DNA of 64,000 nucleotides from Nonomuraea muscovyensis (GCF_014207745.1 NZ_JACHJB010000002.1:806001-870000); one strand, 5' to 3'; positions 6,785-15,913 are shown, counted from the first letter of the stretch. A program made the numbers and translations. The notes: generated by a model from the letters alone, not told the origin.

Positions 6785-9700
6785 TCACGCCGGCTGACCG
6801 GCGAGCTTGTCCTTCCCCGCCGCCGCGTCGGCGTCCTGGCGGGGCTGGGCGCCGGCGTCGGGGCGGCCGCGCAGGCGTTCCTTGGCCCGCTCCACCATCG
6901 TGTAAAGCGTCGGGACCAGGACCAGGGTCAGCAGGGTCGAGGTGATCAGGCCGCCGATGACCACGATGGCCAGCGGCTGCGAGATGAACCCGCCCGACCC
7001 CGTCACGCCCAGCGCCATCGGTGTCAGAGCGCAGATCGTGGCGATCGCGGTCATCAGGATGGGCCGCAGCCTGCGCCGGCCCCCCTCGATCACCGCCTCC
7101 ACGATGCCCATGCCCTGGTCGCGGTACTGGTTGATGAGGTCGATCAGCACGATCGCGTTGGTCACCACGATGCCGATGAGCATCAGCATGCCGATCAGCG
7201 CCGGCACGCCCATGGCCGTGCCCGTCGCCAGCAGCAGCCCGACCGCGCCCGTGGCCGCGAACGGGATCGACACCAGCAGGATCAGCGGCTGCACGAAGCT
7301 GCGGAACGTCGCCACCATGATCATGAAGACGATGGCGATGGCCGCCAGCATGGCCAGGCCCAGGTCGGCGAACGCCTCCTGCTGGTCGGCCGACGCGCCG
7401 CCGATCGTGTAGCTGGCGCCTGCCGACAGCTCCAGCCCGTCGAGGCGCTGCGTCAGCGTCTGGGTGACGCTGCCCAGGTCGCTGGCGGTGACCTTGGCCG
7501 TCACCGTGGCGGAGCGGGCGCCGTCGACGCGCGTCACCTGCGTCGGCCCCGCCACCTCGTCGACGTCGGCCACCGACGACAGCTTCACCAGGCCCGTCGC
7601 GGTCTGCAGCCGCAGGTCCTCGATCTCCTCCACGTCCGCAGGCGCGTCGCCGATCCGCATCACCAGGTCGCTGGCGCGCCCGTCCAGGGTGAGCTGGCCG
7701 AGCGGCGCGCCGCGGAAGGCCTGCGCCACCGACTGGCCGACCTGCGCCTCGGTCAGGCCCTTGGCCGCCGCCTTCTCCCGGTCGACGCGCACCTCGATAC
7801 GGGGCGCGCTCGCCTCCAGGTTGGAGGTCACGTCGCGCAGCCCGGACACCTGGCCCATCTCGCCCTTGACCGCGTCGGCGGCAGCCTGCAGCGACGTGGC
7901 GTCGGGGGCCTGCACGACCACCTCGACGGAGTCGGAGGAGAACCCGCCTCCGCCGCCGGCCGCGCCGACGCGTACCTCGCCGACGCCGGACAGGCCGTCC
8001 AGCCGCTCGCGCAGCGCCTGCTCCACCCGCGGCGTGTCGGCACCCTCCTTGATCGTCACCGAGTAGGAGGCCCGGTCCGCGCCGCCGCCGCCACCGAAAC
8101 CGCCCTGCAGCGCGTTGCCGCCGCCGACGGTCACCTGGTAGGACTCGACGTCGTCCATGCCGGCCAGCACGTCCTCGACCTTCTTGGCCGCCGCGTCGGT
8201 CGTGGCCAGGTCGGTGCCGGCCGGCATGCGCTGGTTGACCGAGACCGTGTCCTGGCCGGAGGAGTCGAGGAAGTTCGTCTCCAGGCGGCCGGCCAGGCCC
8301 ATCGTCCCGGCGAACACCACCAGGCCGATCACCAGCGTGACCACCTTGAAGCGGGTGGCGAAGCGCAGCACCGGCAGGTAGGCGCGCTGCAGGGGGCTGC
8401 GCAGCTCCTTGGCCTCGGCCTGCTCGCGCTGGGCGCGCGCCTGCTCCGGCGTAAGGTCCGGCGCCTTCAGGAACCAGTACGCCAGCACCGGCACCACGGT
8501 CAGCGACACCACCAGCGACGCCAGCAGGGCCACCGCCACCGTGATGGCGAAGGGCCCGAACAGCTCGCCCACCATGCCGCCGACCACGGCGATCGGCGCG
8601 AACACCGCCACGGTCGTCAACGTCGAGGCCGTCACGGCGCCCGACACCTCGCGCACGGCCGACAGGATCGCCGTCAGCTTGGCCTCGCCGTAGCCGAGGT
8701 GGCGTTTGATGTTCTCCAGCACCACGATCGAGTCGTCGACCACCCGGCCGACGGCGATCGTCATGGCGCCGAGGGTCAGCATGTTCAGCGAGTAGTCGCC
8801 CGCCCACAGCGCGATCAGCGCGATGACGACCGACAGCGGGATCGACACGGCGGTCACGATGGTCGAGCGCACCGACAGCAGGAACACCAGGATGACCAGC
8901 ACCGCGAACGCCAGCCCCAGCAGGCCCTCGGTGGTGAGGTTCTCGATCGACTCCTCCACGTACGGGGCCTGGTCGAAGACGACCTCGATCGCCGTGTCGG
9001 AGGAGTCGCCGAGCGCTCTGGTCAGGTCGGGCAGCTTCTCGCGCACGGCGTGCGAGATCGTCACGGCGTTGCCGTCGGGCTCCATCGTCACCGACACGCC
9101 GAGGCTGGTCTTGCCGTCGGTACGGGTGATGGACGTGGCCTCGGCCAGGCCGCGCTCGACCGTGGCGACGTCACCGAGCTGGACGGGCTTCGGCGCGGTG
9201 GCCGGCGCCTGACCGGTCGGCGGCTGGCCGCCCTGCGCCTGGCCGGGCGGCTGCTGCCGTCCCTGCGGCTGGCCCTGGGCCTGAGGCTGGGCCTGGGGCT
9301 GGGCGGGCGTCAGGTAGAGGTCCTTCAGCTTGGCGACCGTGTCGACGCGCGTGCCGACCTGCACGGTCAGCGACTTGCCGTCGTCGGTCAGCGCGCCCGC
9401 CGGCACCGGCGTGCCGTTGGCCCGCAGCACGTCGGGGATCTGCGTGGGCGACACACCCGCCTTGACCATCTTCCCGAGGTCCGGCGTGATCGTCACGACC
9501 TCGTCGCGGGTGCCCGTGACCGTCGCCTCGCGCACGCCCTCGACGCCCTGCAACTCCGGCAGCATGATCTGGCGCAGCTTGTCGGCCATCGCCCGCGGGT
9601 CGCCGCCGTCGCCGACGGCCAGCACCATCACGGGGATGTCGTCGGTGTTGCCCGCGGCGACCTGCGGCTCCACGCCGTCGGGCAGCGGGACGCGGGTCAG

Positions 9701-10036
9701 CGCCTGCTGCATCTTGTTCAGCGACGACTCGACGTCCGTGCCGAACGCGAAGGCGACCTGGATCTGCGCCAGGCCCTCCTTCGAGGTGGACGTCATCCCC
9801 TCCATGCCGGCGAGCCCCTGGAACGCGTCCTCCAGCGGCTTGGTGACCTGGTCCTCCACGATCTCCGGGGAGGCGCCCGGGTAGGAGGCCACGACGAACG
9901 CGCCGGGGAAGGCCAGCGAGGGCAGCAACTGCTGTTTCAGCTGCGGGATCGTGAACGCGCCGAACGCGCTGAGCACGAGCGCCACCAGGATGACAAGACT
10001 GCGGTTGGCAAGGCTCAACCGGGCTAATGCGGTCAT
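6785..10036 (-). CDS. RND-superfamily efflux permease (AcrB/HAE1-like)
   Basis: A protein of 1083 residues with the twofold RND topology: TM1 (LVILVALVLSAFGAFTIP), a large porter domain, a TM2-6 block containing VGRVVDDSIVVLENIKRHLG (the proton-relay TM4 with adjacent Asp residues), then the second porter domain and TM8-12 (IPFAATGAVGLLLATGTAMG, GIVVTNAIVLIDLINQYRDQG). A Gln/Pro-rich insert near residues 244-286 (QPQAQPQAQGQPQG and onward) and a Gly-rich patch (GGFGGGGGADR) are unusual in the porter domains. No periplasmic adaptor or outer-membrane partner is next to it, as expected for a monoderm. It is divergent from a MarR regulator and so probably exports toxic compounds sensed by it. The ATG at 10036 follows GGAGGGGACC. 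Confidence 0.92.
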   Translation of the reverse strand: MTALARLSLANRSLVILVALVLSAFGAFTIPQLKQQLLPSLAFPGAFVVASYPGASPEIVEDQVTKPLEDAFQGLAGMEGMTSTSKEGLAQIQVAFAFGTDVESSLNKMQQALTRVPLPDGVEPQVAAGNTDDIPVMVLAVGDGGDPRAMADKLRQIMLPELQGVEGVREATVTGTRDEVVTITPDLGKMVKAGVSPTQIPDVLRANGTPVPAGALTDDGKSLTVQVGTRVDTVAKLKDLYLTPAQPQAQPQAQGQPQGRQQPPGQAQGGQPPTGQAPATAPKPVQLGDVATVERGLAEATSITRTDGKTSLGVSVTMEPDGNAVTISHAVREKLPDLTRALGDSSDTAIEVVFDQAPYVEESIENLTTEGLLGLAFAVLVILVFLLSVRSTIVTAVSIPLSVVIALIALWAGDYSLNMLTLGAMTIAVGRVVDDSIVVLENIKRHLGYGEAKLTAILSAVREVSGAVTASTLTTVAVFAPIAVVGGMVGELFGPFAITVAVALLASLVVSLTVVPVLAYWFLKAPDLTPEQARAQREQAEAKELRSPLQRAYLPVLRFATRFKVVTLVIGLVVFAGTMGLAGRLETNFLDSSGQDTVSVNQRMPAGTDLATTDAAAKKVEDVLAGMDDVESYQVTVGGGNALQGGFGGGGGADRASYSVTIKEGADTPRVEQALRERLDGLSGVGEVRVGAAGGGGGFSSDSVEVVVQAPDATSLQAAADAVKGEMGQVSGLRDVTSNLEASAPRIEVRVDREKAAAKGLTEAQVGQSVAQAFRGAPLGQLTLDGRASDLVMRIGDAPADVEEIEDLRLQTATGLVKLSSVADVDEVAGPTQVTRVDGARSATVTAKVTASDLGSVTQTLTQRLDGLELSAGASYTIGGASADQQEAFADLGLAMLAAIAIVFMIMVATFRSFVQPLILLVSIPFAATGAVGLLLATGTAMGVPALIGMLMLIGIVVTNAIVLIDLINQYRDQGMGIVEAVIEGGRRRLRPILMTAIATICALTPMALGVTGSGGFISQPLAIVVIGGLITSTLLTLVLVPTLYTMVERAKERLRGRPDAGAQPRQDADAAAGKDKLAGQPA

Positions 10037-10140
10037 GAGGTCCCCTCCGAGAATTCGCCTCAGCCTAACACTTCGCCTTTAACGAATATTTAGGACAACC
10101 CGACCTTCCTGATAAGATTCTCAGGCGACGAGAGGTGAGT
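10037..10140. promoter_or_regulatory. AT-rich divergent promoter region of RND and MarR genes
   Basis: This 104-bp spacer is notably AT-rich. It contains TTTAACGAATATTTAGG and an imperfect inverted repeat CTGATAAGATTCTCAG (10109-10124, 12 of 16 positions symmetric), of the size and symmetry of MarR operators. Control of both genes by the MarR protein is inferred. Confidence 0.5.
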
Positions 10141-10602
10141 GTGATCGACGAGCGCGAAGACCTGATCCGACGAGTGACCGAGGCCCAGCGCGGACTGGGG
10201 CGGGCCTTCGCCCATCTGCGGTCACCGCTGTTCACCTCCAACCTGACGATGCGGCAGCTCAAGGTGGTCCTGCTGCTGTCGCTCAAGGGGTCCGTGTCGG
10301 GCCAGGACCTCGCCCACGACCTCGGCGTCGGCCTGGGCACGGTCACCGGCATCGTCGACCGCCTCGTCTCGCACGGCCTGGTCAGCCGGCACGAGGACCC
10401 CAACGACCGCCGCGTCCGCCGCGTCGAGCTGACCCCCGCCGGCACCCGGCTCATCGAGGAGATCAACGACGCGGGCCTCCAGCACTTCCGCCGGATCATG
10501 GAGCACCTCGACCTCGACACCCTGCGCGCCCTCGACCACGTCACCCGCCGCCTGCGCGAGGTCGCCGAGGAGCTCCACTCCCCCGACGCCTCCCACACGT
10601 GA
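10141..10602 (+). CDS. MarR-family regulator divergent from RND exporter
   Basis: A protein of 153 residues with the MarR winged helix: LTMRQLKVVLLLSLKG, SGQDLAHDLGVGLGTVTGIVDRLVSHGLVSRHEDPNDRRVRRVELT, and flanking dimerisation helices. The GTG at 10141 has GAGAGG five bases upstream and is preferred over GTG 10135. Its divergent position suggests it represses the RND exporter and itself until a ligand binds. Confidence 0.88.
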   Translation: MIDEREDLIRRVTEAQRGLGRAFAHLRSPLFTSNLTMRQLKVVLLLSLKGSVSGQDLAHDLGVGLGTVTGIVDRLVSHGLVSRHEDPNDRRVRRVELTPAGTRLIEEINDAGLQHFRRIMEHLDLDTLRALDHVTRRLREVAEELHSPDASHT

Positions 10603-10613
10603 CCCGGCCGAGC

Positions 10614-10630
10614 GCCTTTACAAAGTAGAT
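10614..10630. promoter_or_regulatory. candidate TetR-type operator element, copy 2
   Basis: The same 17-mer GCCTTTACAAAGTAGAT as at 3313-3329. It overlaps the stop codon of the TetR gene between two convergent genes, so it is not in an obvious promoter. It may be a relic of a lost downstream gene or a chance match. Confidence 0.3.
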
Positions 10631-11250
10631 TCGGTACGGTCCGGCGCGGCGGGCCAGTGTTCCAGCGCGACGTGCAGGGCGTCGATCGCCCGTTCCCAGG
10701 ACGCGCCGACGTCGCGGGGGTGGCCGAACCCGCCGATGGCCTCCAGGCTGGCGTAGCCGTGGAAGGTGCCGCGCAGCAGCCGCACCGCGTCGGTCAGGTC
10801 CGGCTCCTCCAGGCGGTAGCCGCTCAGCATCGCGTACGTCAGCTCGATCATCTCCCGGCCCCTGCGCAGGTCGTCGGCCGGAGCCGGGTCGCGGGGATCG
10901 GCGCACAGGGCCGCCACCACGTCCGGGTCGAGCTGGATCTGGGTGGCGGCGTAGCGGCCCGGGTGCTCGCGGGCGAAGGCGCGGTAGGCACGGGCGAAGG
11001 CGACCAGCGCCTCCTTGCCCGCCCGCCCGGCGAGCACCGGGCCGGTGCGGTCGGCGAACTCGCGCGCGGCCTGCAGCGCGACCCTGGTGCGCAGCTCGTT
11101 GAGGTTCTTGACGTGGGAGTACAGGCTCGCGTCCTTGACCCCGAACCGGCGCGCCAGCGCCGACACCGTCACGTTCTCGAAGCCGACCTCGTCGGCCAGA
11201 TCCGCCGCCGCCCGCGTCAGCCGGCCCGCCGTCAGCCCCGCCCGCGCCAT
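10618..11250 (-). CDS. TetR/AcrR-family regulator
   Basis: A protein of 210 residues. The N-terminal HTH reads LTAGRLTRAAADLADEVGFENVTVSALARRFGVKDASLYSHVKNLNELRTRV. The C-terminal ligand domain includes HPGRYAATQ, ELTYAMLSGYRLEEPDLTDAVRLLRGTFHGYASLEAIGGFG, the pattern of the TetR C-terminal WHG-type domain (Pfam TetR_C_33-like). The ligand is unknown. It lies downstream of HelD on the same strand and convergent with the MarR gene. Confidence 0.88.
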   Translation of the reverse strand: MARAGLTAGRLTRAAADLADEVGFENVTVSALARRFGVKDASLYSHVKNLNELRTRVALQAAREFADRTGPVLAGRAGKEALVAFARAYRAFAREHPGRYAATQIQLDPDVVAALCADPRDPAPADDLRRGREMIELTYAMLSGYRLEEPDLTDAVRLLRGTFHGYASLEAIGGFGHPRDVGASWERAIDALHVALEHWPAAPDRTESTL

Positions 11251-11281
11251 GCCGCCCCCTCACCCTGAAGACCCCTCAAGA

Positions 11282-11347
11282 CCCCGGGAGAGACCCGGGG
11301 ACCCCTGCGCCCTGGAGCACCCGGGAGACAGGCATGCTACTCCCGGG
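11282..11347 (-). terminator. two GC hairpins at the end of the HelD gene
   Basis: CCCGGGAG (11320-11327) pairs with CTCCCGGG (11340-11347) across the HelD stop codon. A second stem CCCCGGG/CCCGGGG with an AGAGA loop follows at 11282-11300. They probably terminate HelD transcripts. No T tract is present. Confidence 0.5.
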
Positions 11348-13613
11348 CGAGCGCCGACAGGACCTGCGGCAGGTCGCCATCGTGCAGCACGGCCAGCCGC
11401 CTGGTCGCCCGCGTGATCGCCACATACAGGTCCTGCCCGCCCATCGGCGAGCCGGCCAGGATGCCCGCCGGGTCCACCACCACCACCGCGTCGAACTCCA
11501 GCCCCTTGGCCTGCGTCACCGTCAGCGCCACCACCGGCGCCTCCAGGTCGTCGGCCGGGAACAGCGCCGCCACCTGCCGGTGCCGCGCACCGGAGGCGAT
11601 CACCCCCACCCGGCCGTCTGCGACGGCTGCCGACTCCTCCGCCACCAGGTCGGGCAGCCGCTCGACGCCGCCGCGCACGGCCCGCGGCGGCGTGCCCTCC
11701 TCGCGTACGGACTCCGGCGGCTCCTGGCCGGGGGCGACCGCGCGCAGCACGTCGGCCGCCACCCGCATGATCTCCGCCGGCGTGCGGTAGTTGACCAGCA
11801 GCCGTTCCTCCCGCCAGCGGCCCGCCAGGTGGGGGTCCAGCACCTGCGCCCACGACCGGGCGCCCGCCGCCGAGCCGGTCTGCGCGATGTCGCCCACCAC
11901 CGTCAGCGACTTGGCCGGGACCCGGCGCATGACCATCCGCCAGGCCATCGCCGACAGTTCCTGCGCCTCGTCCACGATCACGTGCCCGTAGGCCCACGTG
12001 CGGTCGGCCGCCGCGCGTTCCGCGGTGCTCAGCCCGTCGCCGGGGTCGGCGTGCCGCTCGGCCAGCACGTCGGCCCGCTGGAAGACGCCCTCCTCCTGCA
12101 GGCCGGTCGTCACCAGCACCTCCCGCGCGTAGCGCTCCTGCTCCTCCTCCGCCTCGCTCTCGCGGGCCGCGGCGCGCCGGGCGGAGTCGTCCTCGCCGAG
12201 CAGCTCGGCCGCCTCGTCCAGCAGCGGGACGTCGCCCACCGTCCACGGCGCGCCCGCCGGGCGGACCAGTGCGGCCCAGTCGAGCCCGTCGGGAGCGACC
12301 GCGCGCAGCGTGGCGGGGGACGACAGCAGCTCACCGACGAGCCGCTGGGGGGTCAGCTCCGGCCACAGCTCGTCGACGGCACGCCGGACCGGCTCCAGCG
12401 ACCACAGCCGCCGGCTCGCCAGTTCGAGGTCCACCTCGTCGAGGTCGTCCTCCAGGTCGAGGGGCCCGGCCAGCTCCGGGTCCTCGAGTTCGAGCTCGGC
12501 CAGGCGCAGCGACTCCTCGACGGCGCGCGCCTCGGCCCGCGCCAGGTCCTTCAGCAACTCGGTCACGAACAGTTTGCGCGCCATGTTGTGCGGCAGCCGT
12601 ACGGCCCGTGCCCGCTCGCGCAGCCGCGCGCACACCTCGTGTGGCACCCGCATCGTCAGACCGTCGGCCGCCACGAGCAGGTCGCCCTCGGGCAGCCGCT
12701 GCCGTTCGCGCACCGCGGCGGCGACGACGTCGGCCATCCGGGCGTCGCCCTTCACCTGCGCGGCGCGCGGCCCGTCCACCGCCGTGGCGCGCACGCCCGG
12801 GAACAGCTCCCCGAGCGTCGCCATCACCACCTGGGTCTCCCCCAGCGCCGGCAGCACGTGACCGATGTAGCGCAGGAACATCGCGTTCGGCCCGATCACG
12901 AGCACGCCACGCCGTTCCAGGGTGTCGCGGTGGGTGTAGAGGAGGAAGGCGGCGCGGTGCAGCGCGGCGACCGTCTTGCCGGTGCCCGGCCCGCCCTGTA
13001 CGACCAGCGCCCCCTGCAGCGAGGAACGGATCACCCGGTCCTGCTCGGTCTGGATGGTGGCCACCACGTCGCCCATCCGCCCGGTGCGGCCGCGCCGCAG
13101 CGCGGCCAGCAGCGCCGCCTCCCCGACGAGGGTACGGCGGTCGCCCTCGTCCATCCGGTCCAGATCGAACACCTCGTCGTCCAGCGCGATGACCCTGCGC
13201 TCCTTCAGGTGCAGGTGGCGGCGGCGCAGCAGCCCATCGGGCGCGCCGGCCGTGGCCACGTAGAAGGGGCGCGCGGCGGGGGCGCGCCAGTCGACGAGCA
13301 CCGACTCGTGCTCGTCGTCACGCAGCCCGATCCGGCCGACGTAGGTGGTGCGGCCGCTCGTGTCGTCGGTGCGGCCGAAGCACAGGCCGCGTTCGACGGC
13401 GTGCAGCCGGGCCAGCCGGCGGGCCTGCTCGGCCGCGGTCACCTCGCGTTCGACCCGGGCCTGCCGGGTGCCCAGCTCGCCGCCGCTCCCGTGCGCGGCG
13501 CGCAGGGCGGCCTCGGCGCGTGCCCGGGCGAGGTCGAGCCTGGCGTACAGCGCTGAGACAGTACGCTGCTCGCTGTCAAGGGCCTCGGCGCGTACGTCTT
13601 GACGATTTGCCAT
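11337..13613 (-). CDS. helD: HelD-like RNA polymerase recycling ATPase (UvrD/Rep-related)
   Basis: A protein of 758 residues. An N-terminal coiled-coil arm (about residues 1-75, Ala/Arg/Glu-rich) precedes a superfamily 1 helicase-like core. Walker A is GGPGTGKTVAALHR near residue 207, Walker B is VIVDEAQELSAMAWRM, and the later motifs are VVGDIAQTGS, LLVNYRTPAEIM and VTQAKGLEFDAVVVVDP. HelD proteins bind RNA polymerase, pull it from stalled complexes and can protect it from rifamycins. The split ATPase with an inserted mostly acidic region (ELELEDPELAGPLDLEDDLD) fits class II HelD of actinobacteria. No rifamycin-associated element was spotted upstream. Confidence 0.85.
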   Translation of the reverse strand: MANRQDVRAEALDSEQRTVSALYARLDLARARAEAALRAAHGSGGELGTRQARVEREVTAAEQARRLARLHAVERGLCFGRTDDTSGRTTYVGRIGLRDDEHESVLVDWRAPAARPFYVATAGAPDGLLRRRHLHLKERRVIALDDEVFDLDRMDEGDRRTLVGEAALLAALRRGRTGRMGDVVATIQTEQDRVIRSSLQGALVVQGGPGTGKTVAALHRAAFLLYTHRDTLERRGVLVIGPNAMFLRYIGHVLPALGETQVVMATLGELFPGVRATAVDGPRAAQVKGDARMADVVAAAVRERQRLPEGDLLVAADGLTMRVPHEVCARLRERARAVRLPHNMARKLFVTELLKDLARAEARAVEESLRLAELELEDPELAGPLDLEDDLDEVDLELASRRLWSLEPVRRAVDELWPELTPQRLVGELLSSPATLRAVAPDGLDWAALVRPAGAPWTVGDVPLLDEAAELLGEDDSARRAAARESEAEEEQERYAREVLVTTGLQEEGVFQRADVLAERHADPGDGLSTAERAAADRTWAYGHVIVDEAQELSAMAWRMVMRRVPAKSLTVVGDIAQTGSAAGARSWAQVLDPHLAGRWREERLLVNYRTPAEIMRVAADVLRAVAPGQEPPESVREEGTPPRAVRGGVERLPDLVAEESAAVADGRVGVIASGARHRQVAALFPADDLEAPVVALTVTQAKGLEFDAVVVVDPAGILAGSPMGGQDLYVAITRATRRLAVLHDGDLPQVLSALARE

Positions 13614-13732
13614 CGGCTGCTATACTCCTAACGGGAGAGTTGTAGTAGCTGACTTCGCATGTCGAGCTGATGATCTTATCCCGTCGGCGTGTTCCGAGCA
13701 AGACGCTCCGCGCCCTTTGCCTCCTTTCTCGC

Positions 13733-13932
13733 GTCCCGTCGGCCAGCACCATCTCGACCGCGCGCAGGCGGTCGATGGTCACGCCGTGCCCGCGTACCAG
13801 CCAGCCGATGCCGCCGGAGGTGGCCAGCCCGAGCAACGCGCCGGCGCCGTACAGCTGGTCCTCCCCCACCCAGACGACTCCGGGCCGCACCGGAACGAAC
13901 GGACTGCTGCTCGTGGAGGACGGCCGCGTCAA
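13733..13932 (-). pseudogene. fragment of FAD-binding (berberine-bridge-like) oxidoreductase
   Basis: The minus frame reads LLGLATSGGIGWLVRGHGVT followed by IDRLRAVEMVLADGT. This matches the FAD-binding PCMH domain segment (x-GGGIGWL-x-R-x-GL-x2-DNL-x2-VE-x-V-x-ADG) of berberine-bridge-type oxidases. No full domain surrounds it and there is no start or continuation in frame. It is a decayed fragment next to recombinase debris. Confidence 0.5.
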
Positions 13933-14019
13933 ACGCGTACCGACAGCGCTTCATGGGATGGATCTGGTGCAGGAGATCAGCCGCCTGCTTCGGGCCGAGA
14001 ACGTCACGATGACAAAGCT

Positions 14020-14265
14020 CGGCACGGACCTGATCCTCTGGCATGTCGCGGGCGGCGGCCGGGTCGTGGAAGTTGGACAGCGGGCCGGACAGGACGCGCA
14101 GGACGACGCCGCGGGCCTGGCACCAGTTGCGGACGGAGTGGATGTCGACCAGGTCGCGGCAGAGCCGGAACAGCTCCGACACGGTGAGGGTGTCGCCAGG
14201 GTGGGCCTTGGCGGCGATCTTGCCGAATGCGGGGCGGTACAGGGCGCGAACGGTGGGGAGCCCCG
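14020..14265 (-). pseudogene. serine recombinase/resolvase fragment
   Basis: Reading the minus strand gives RPAFGKIAAKAHPGDTLTVS then ELFRLCRDLVDIHSVRNWCQ and ARGVVLRVLSGPLSNFHDPA. This is the mid-part of the catalytic domain of small serine resolvases (PGDTLTVxELxRLxRD ... GVxLRVLSG). The catalytic-serine N-terminus and the DNA-binding C-terminus are missing. It marks past mobile-element activity beside the membrane-protein gene at 14512. Confidence 0.6.
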
Positions 14266-14511
14266 TTCTATCGATAGGAGCCTGTCGGGAAACCGTCTAA
14301 TCCCGACACTCCGGCGGTGCGGCCACTGGACCGGACGTACCCGGCGGCTGGAGGCACGTTCGGAGCGGAAGGCCGACACGATCCGGTCTCGACCATGTGC
14401 TGGCGGGGTTCTGATTTGTACCGTCGAGGTGTGCGCGGCTCTGCCGAGGACCAGGGCCCAGTTCGGGGAGCCTATCCGCTGTGATCGTGCATCTGTGAGG
14501 GTGTGGTCTCC

Positions 14512-15789
14512 ATGTCCGGGGAAGCCGAGATGACCGTTAGCGAGGCCATCGTGCCCGCAGCCGAGGAGGAGCAGCCGGCCGGGCAGGTGGCTGAGCCGGA
14601 CGTCAATTTGGTGGCGGTGTTCGCCAAGGCCAAGCGTTTGAACGGTACGTGGCCGCTGTTCGCGCGGGGGCTGGATCCGGCAGTCGAGACGGCGTGGTTG
14701 CGGAGCCGGTACCGGATGGTGGCGGTCTGTGCTGCTCGCCGGTCGGTGCACCGAGGGAACATTGAGGCTGTCCTGGCAGGGGTGGGGTTGCTGGCGATGT
14801 GCTTCGGTGGTCTCGCTGTCTTGATAGGGCTCTTCTGGACTGACTGGTGGGACCTCGTCAGGATGGTCGTCGCCATCGGGTTGTTCATCCCGGTCGTGGT
14901 GTGGGGGGAGAAAAGACGCGACGGTGGCCGGTTCCTTGGCGGCCTGACTGACGCACTGATCACCGCCGTGGCCGTTGGCTGCTTCCCGGCGGCGCTGTAT
15001 GTCCGGTACGCCGATGGCCCGGCGTGGGTCGTGGATCTGAAGCAGGAATGGTGGATGTCCGCGGTCCAGGGCATCGGCACGTTCGCCGTGACGATCCTGA
15101 TCGCGACGCTGCCGGTGATGGCGGTGAACTGGCTGGCCGACCGTGGGGGGCGCACTCCTCCGACCGAGGTGCTGTTCGAGCAGCTGACCATGATCCTCAC
15201 CCATCTTGAGCCCGGCCGGCGGGGGCAGCTGGCCCCCGAGGCGCGGCGGGAGATCCTGGCCGCGTTGGGCAAGACGGCGTCCGTGCTTCGCACTGGGATG
15301 CCCGCGGCAGCGCTCGGCGGCACCCAACTGACACGAGCGGTCGTCCGCGCCCGCGCGGTCGAGGCGTCCCACGCGATCACCGATCTCCAGTTGTGGATCG
15401 CCCTGCCGTCCACGACCAGCCATGAGGACTTCCGGGCCCGGATCTGTGACCTACTCCGCACGGTCCTGACCGGCGAATACGACAAGCTCCCGGTCCGGGA
15501 GACCACTCCGGAGACCGTACGCAGGGCCTGGCACGCTCGTGTCCTGGACGGCACCCGGACCCTGGTCATCGCGGCCTTGCCGTTAACCGCGCTGTTCATC
15601 ACCCACCGGCTGGGCCTGACCCTGCCAGCGCCCTACGACGCCGGCGCCTCGATCGTCGCCTCGGCGTGGGCAATCATCCTGGTCCTGGGCTGGCTGGACC
15701 CGAACTTCTCCACACACCTGTCCGCCGCCCGGGACATGACCGCCCTCAACCCGTTCTCCCGCGGCTCCAACAATAACCAGGGCGGGTGA
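14512..15789 (+). CDS. multi-pass membrane protein of unknown function
   Basis: A protein of 425 residues with an acidic N-terminus and six or so hydrophobic segments: AVLAGVGLLAMCFGGLAVLIG, LVRMVVAIGLFIPVVVWG, ALITAVAVGCFPAALYV, IGTFAVTILIATLPVMAV, then a long soluble stretch (about residues 225-345, starting TPPTEVLFEQLTMILTHLEP), then VIAALPLTALFITH and ASIVASAWAIILVLGWL. No family is recognised. The ATG at 14512 is preferred to GTG 14503 because GAGG lies about 11 bases upstream. A 38-residue ORF overlaps its stop codon. The fragments of recombinase and TnpB on either side suggest recent transfer. Confidence 0.65.
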   Translation: MSGEAEMTVSEAIVPAAEEEQPAGQVAEPDVNLVAVFAKAKRLNGTWPLFARGLDPAVETAWLRSRYRMVAVCAARRSVHRGNIEAVLAGVGLLAMCFGGLAVLIGLFWTDWWDLVRMVVAIGLFIPVVVWGEKRRDGGRFLGGLTDALITAVAVGCFPAALYVRYADGPAWVVDLKQEWWMSAVQGIGTFAVTILIATLPVMAVNWLADRGGRTPPTEVLFEQLTMILTHLEPGRRGQLAPEARREILAALGKTASVLRTGMPAAALGGTQLTRAVVRARAVEASHAITDLQLWIALPSTTSHEDFRARICDLLRTVLTGEYDKLPVRETTPETVRRAWHARVLDGTRTLVIAALPLTALFITHRLGLTLPAPYDAGASIVASAWAIILVLGWLDPNFSTHLSAARDMTALNPFSRGSNNNQGG

Positions 15790-15902
15790 ACCAGCTGGGC
15801 ATCTGTGCTTGCTACAGCCTGCTCACCGACGGCCGCGGCGACCACCCAGAGATGTGCCGCGACGAGTGGCACGCACGGTTCCGAGGGGCCCCGGTGCAGT
15901 AA
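15786..15902 (+). CDS. small Cys-containing ORF coupled to the membrane protein gene
   Basis: The GTG overlaps the preceding stop codon as GTGA. The 38-residue peptide (VNQLGICACYSLL, then DHPEMCRDEWHARF) has three Cys and two His, compatible with a small metal-binding or disulfide peptide. The stop codon TAA sits exactly in the loop of a strong hairpin, suggesting an operon end. There is no recognised homology and it may be spurious. Confidence 0.35.
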   Translation: MNQLGICACYSLLTDGRGDHPEMCRDEWHARFRGAPVQ

Positions 15903-15913
15903 CGCACCGGGGC
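15888..15913 (+). terminator. hairpin terminator after the membrane-protein operon
   Basis: GCCCCGGTGC / GCACCGGGGC form a perfect 10-bp stem with a 6-base loop AGTAAC that contains the stop codon of the 38-residue ORF. No T tract follows. Confidence 0.65.

Noticed and set aside
6495..8807. 770-residue minus-strand frame overlapping the RND gene
   Set aside because: It is an alternative-frame shadow of the RND coding region. Only its last 50 or so residues outside the RND gene show transposase similarity.
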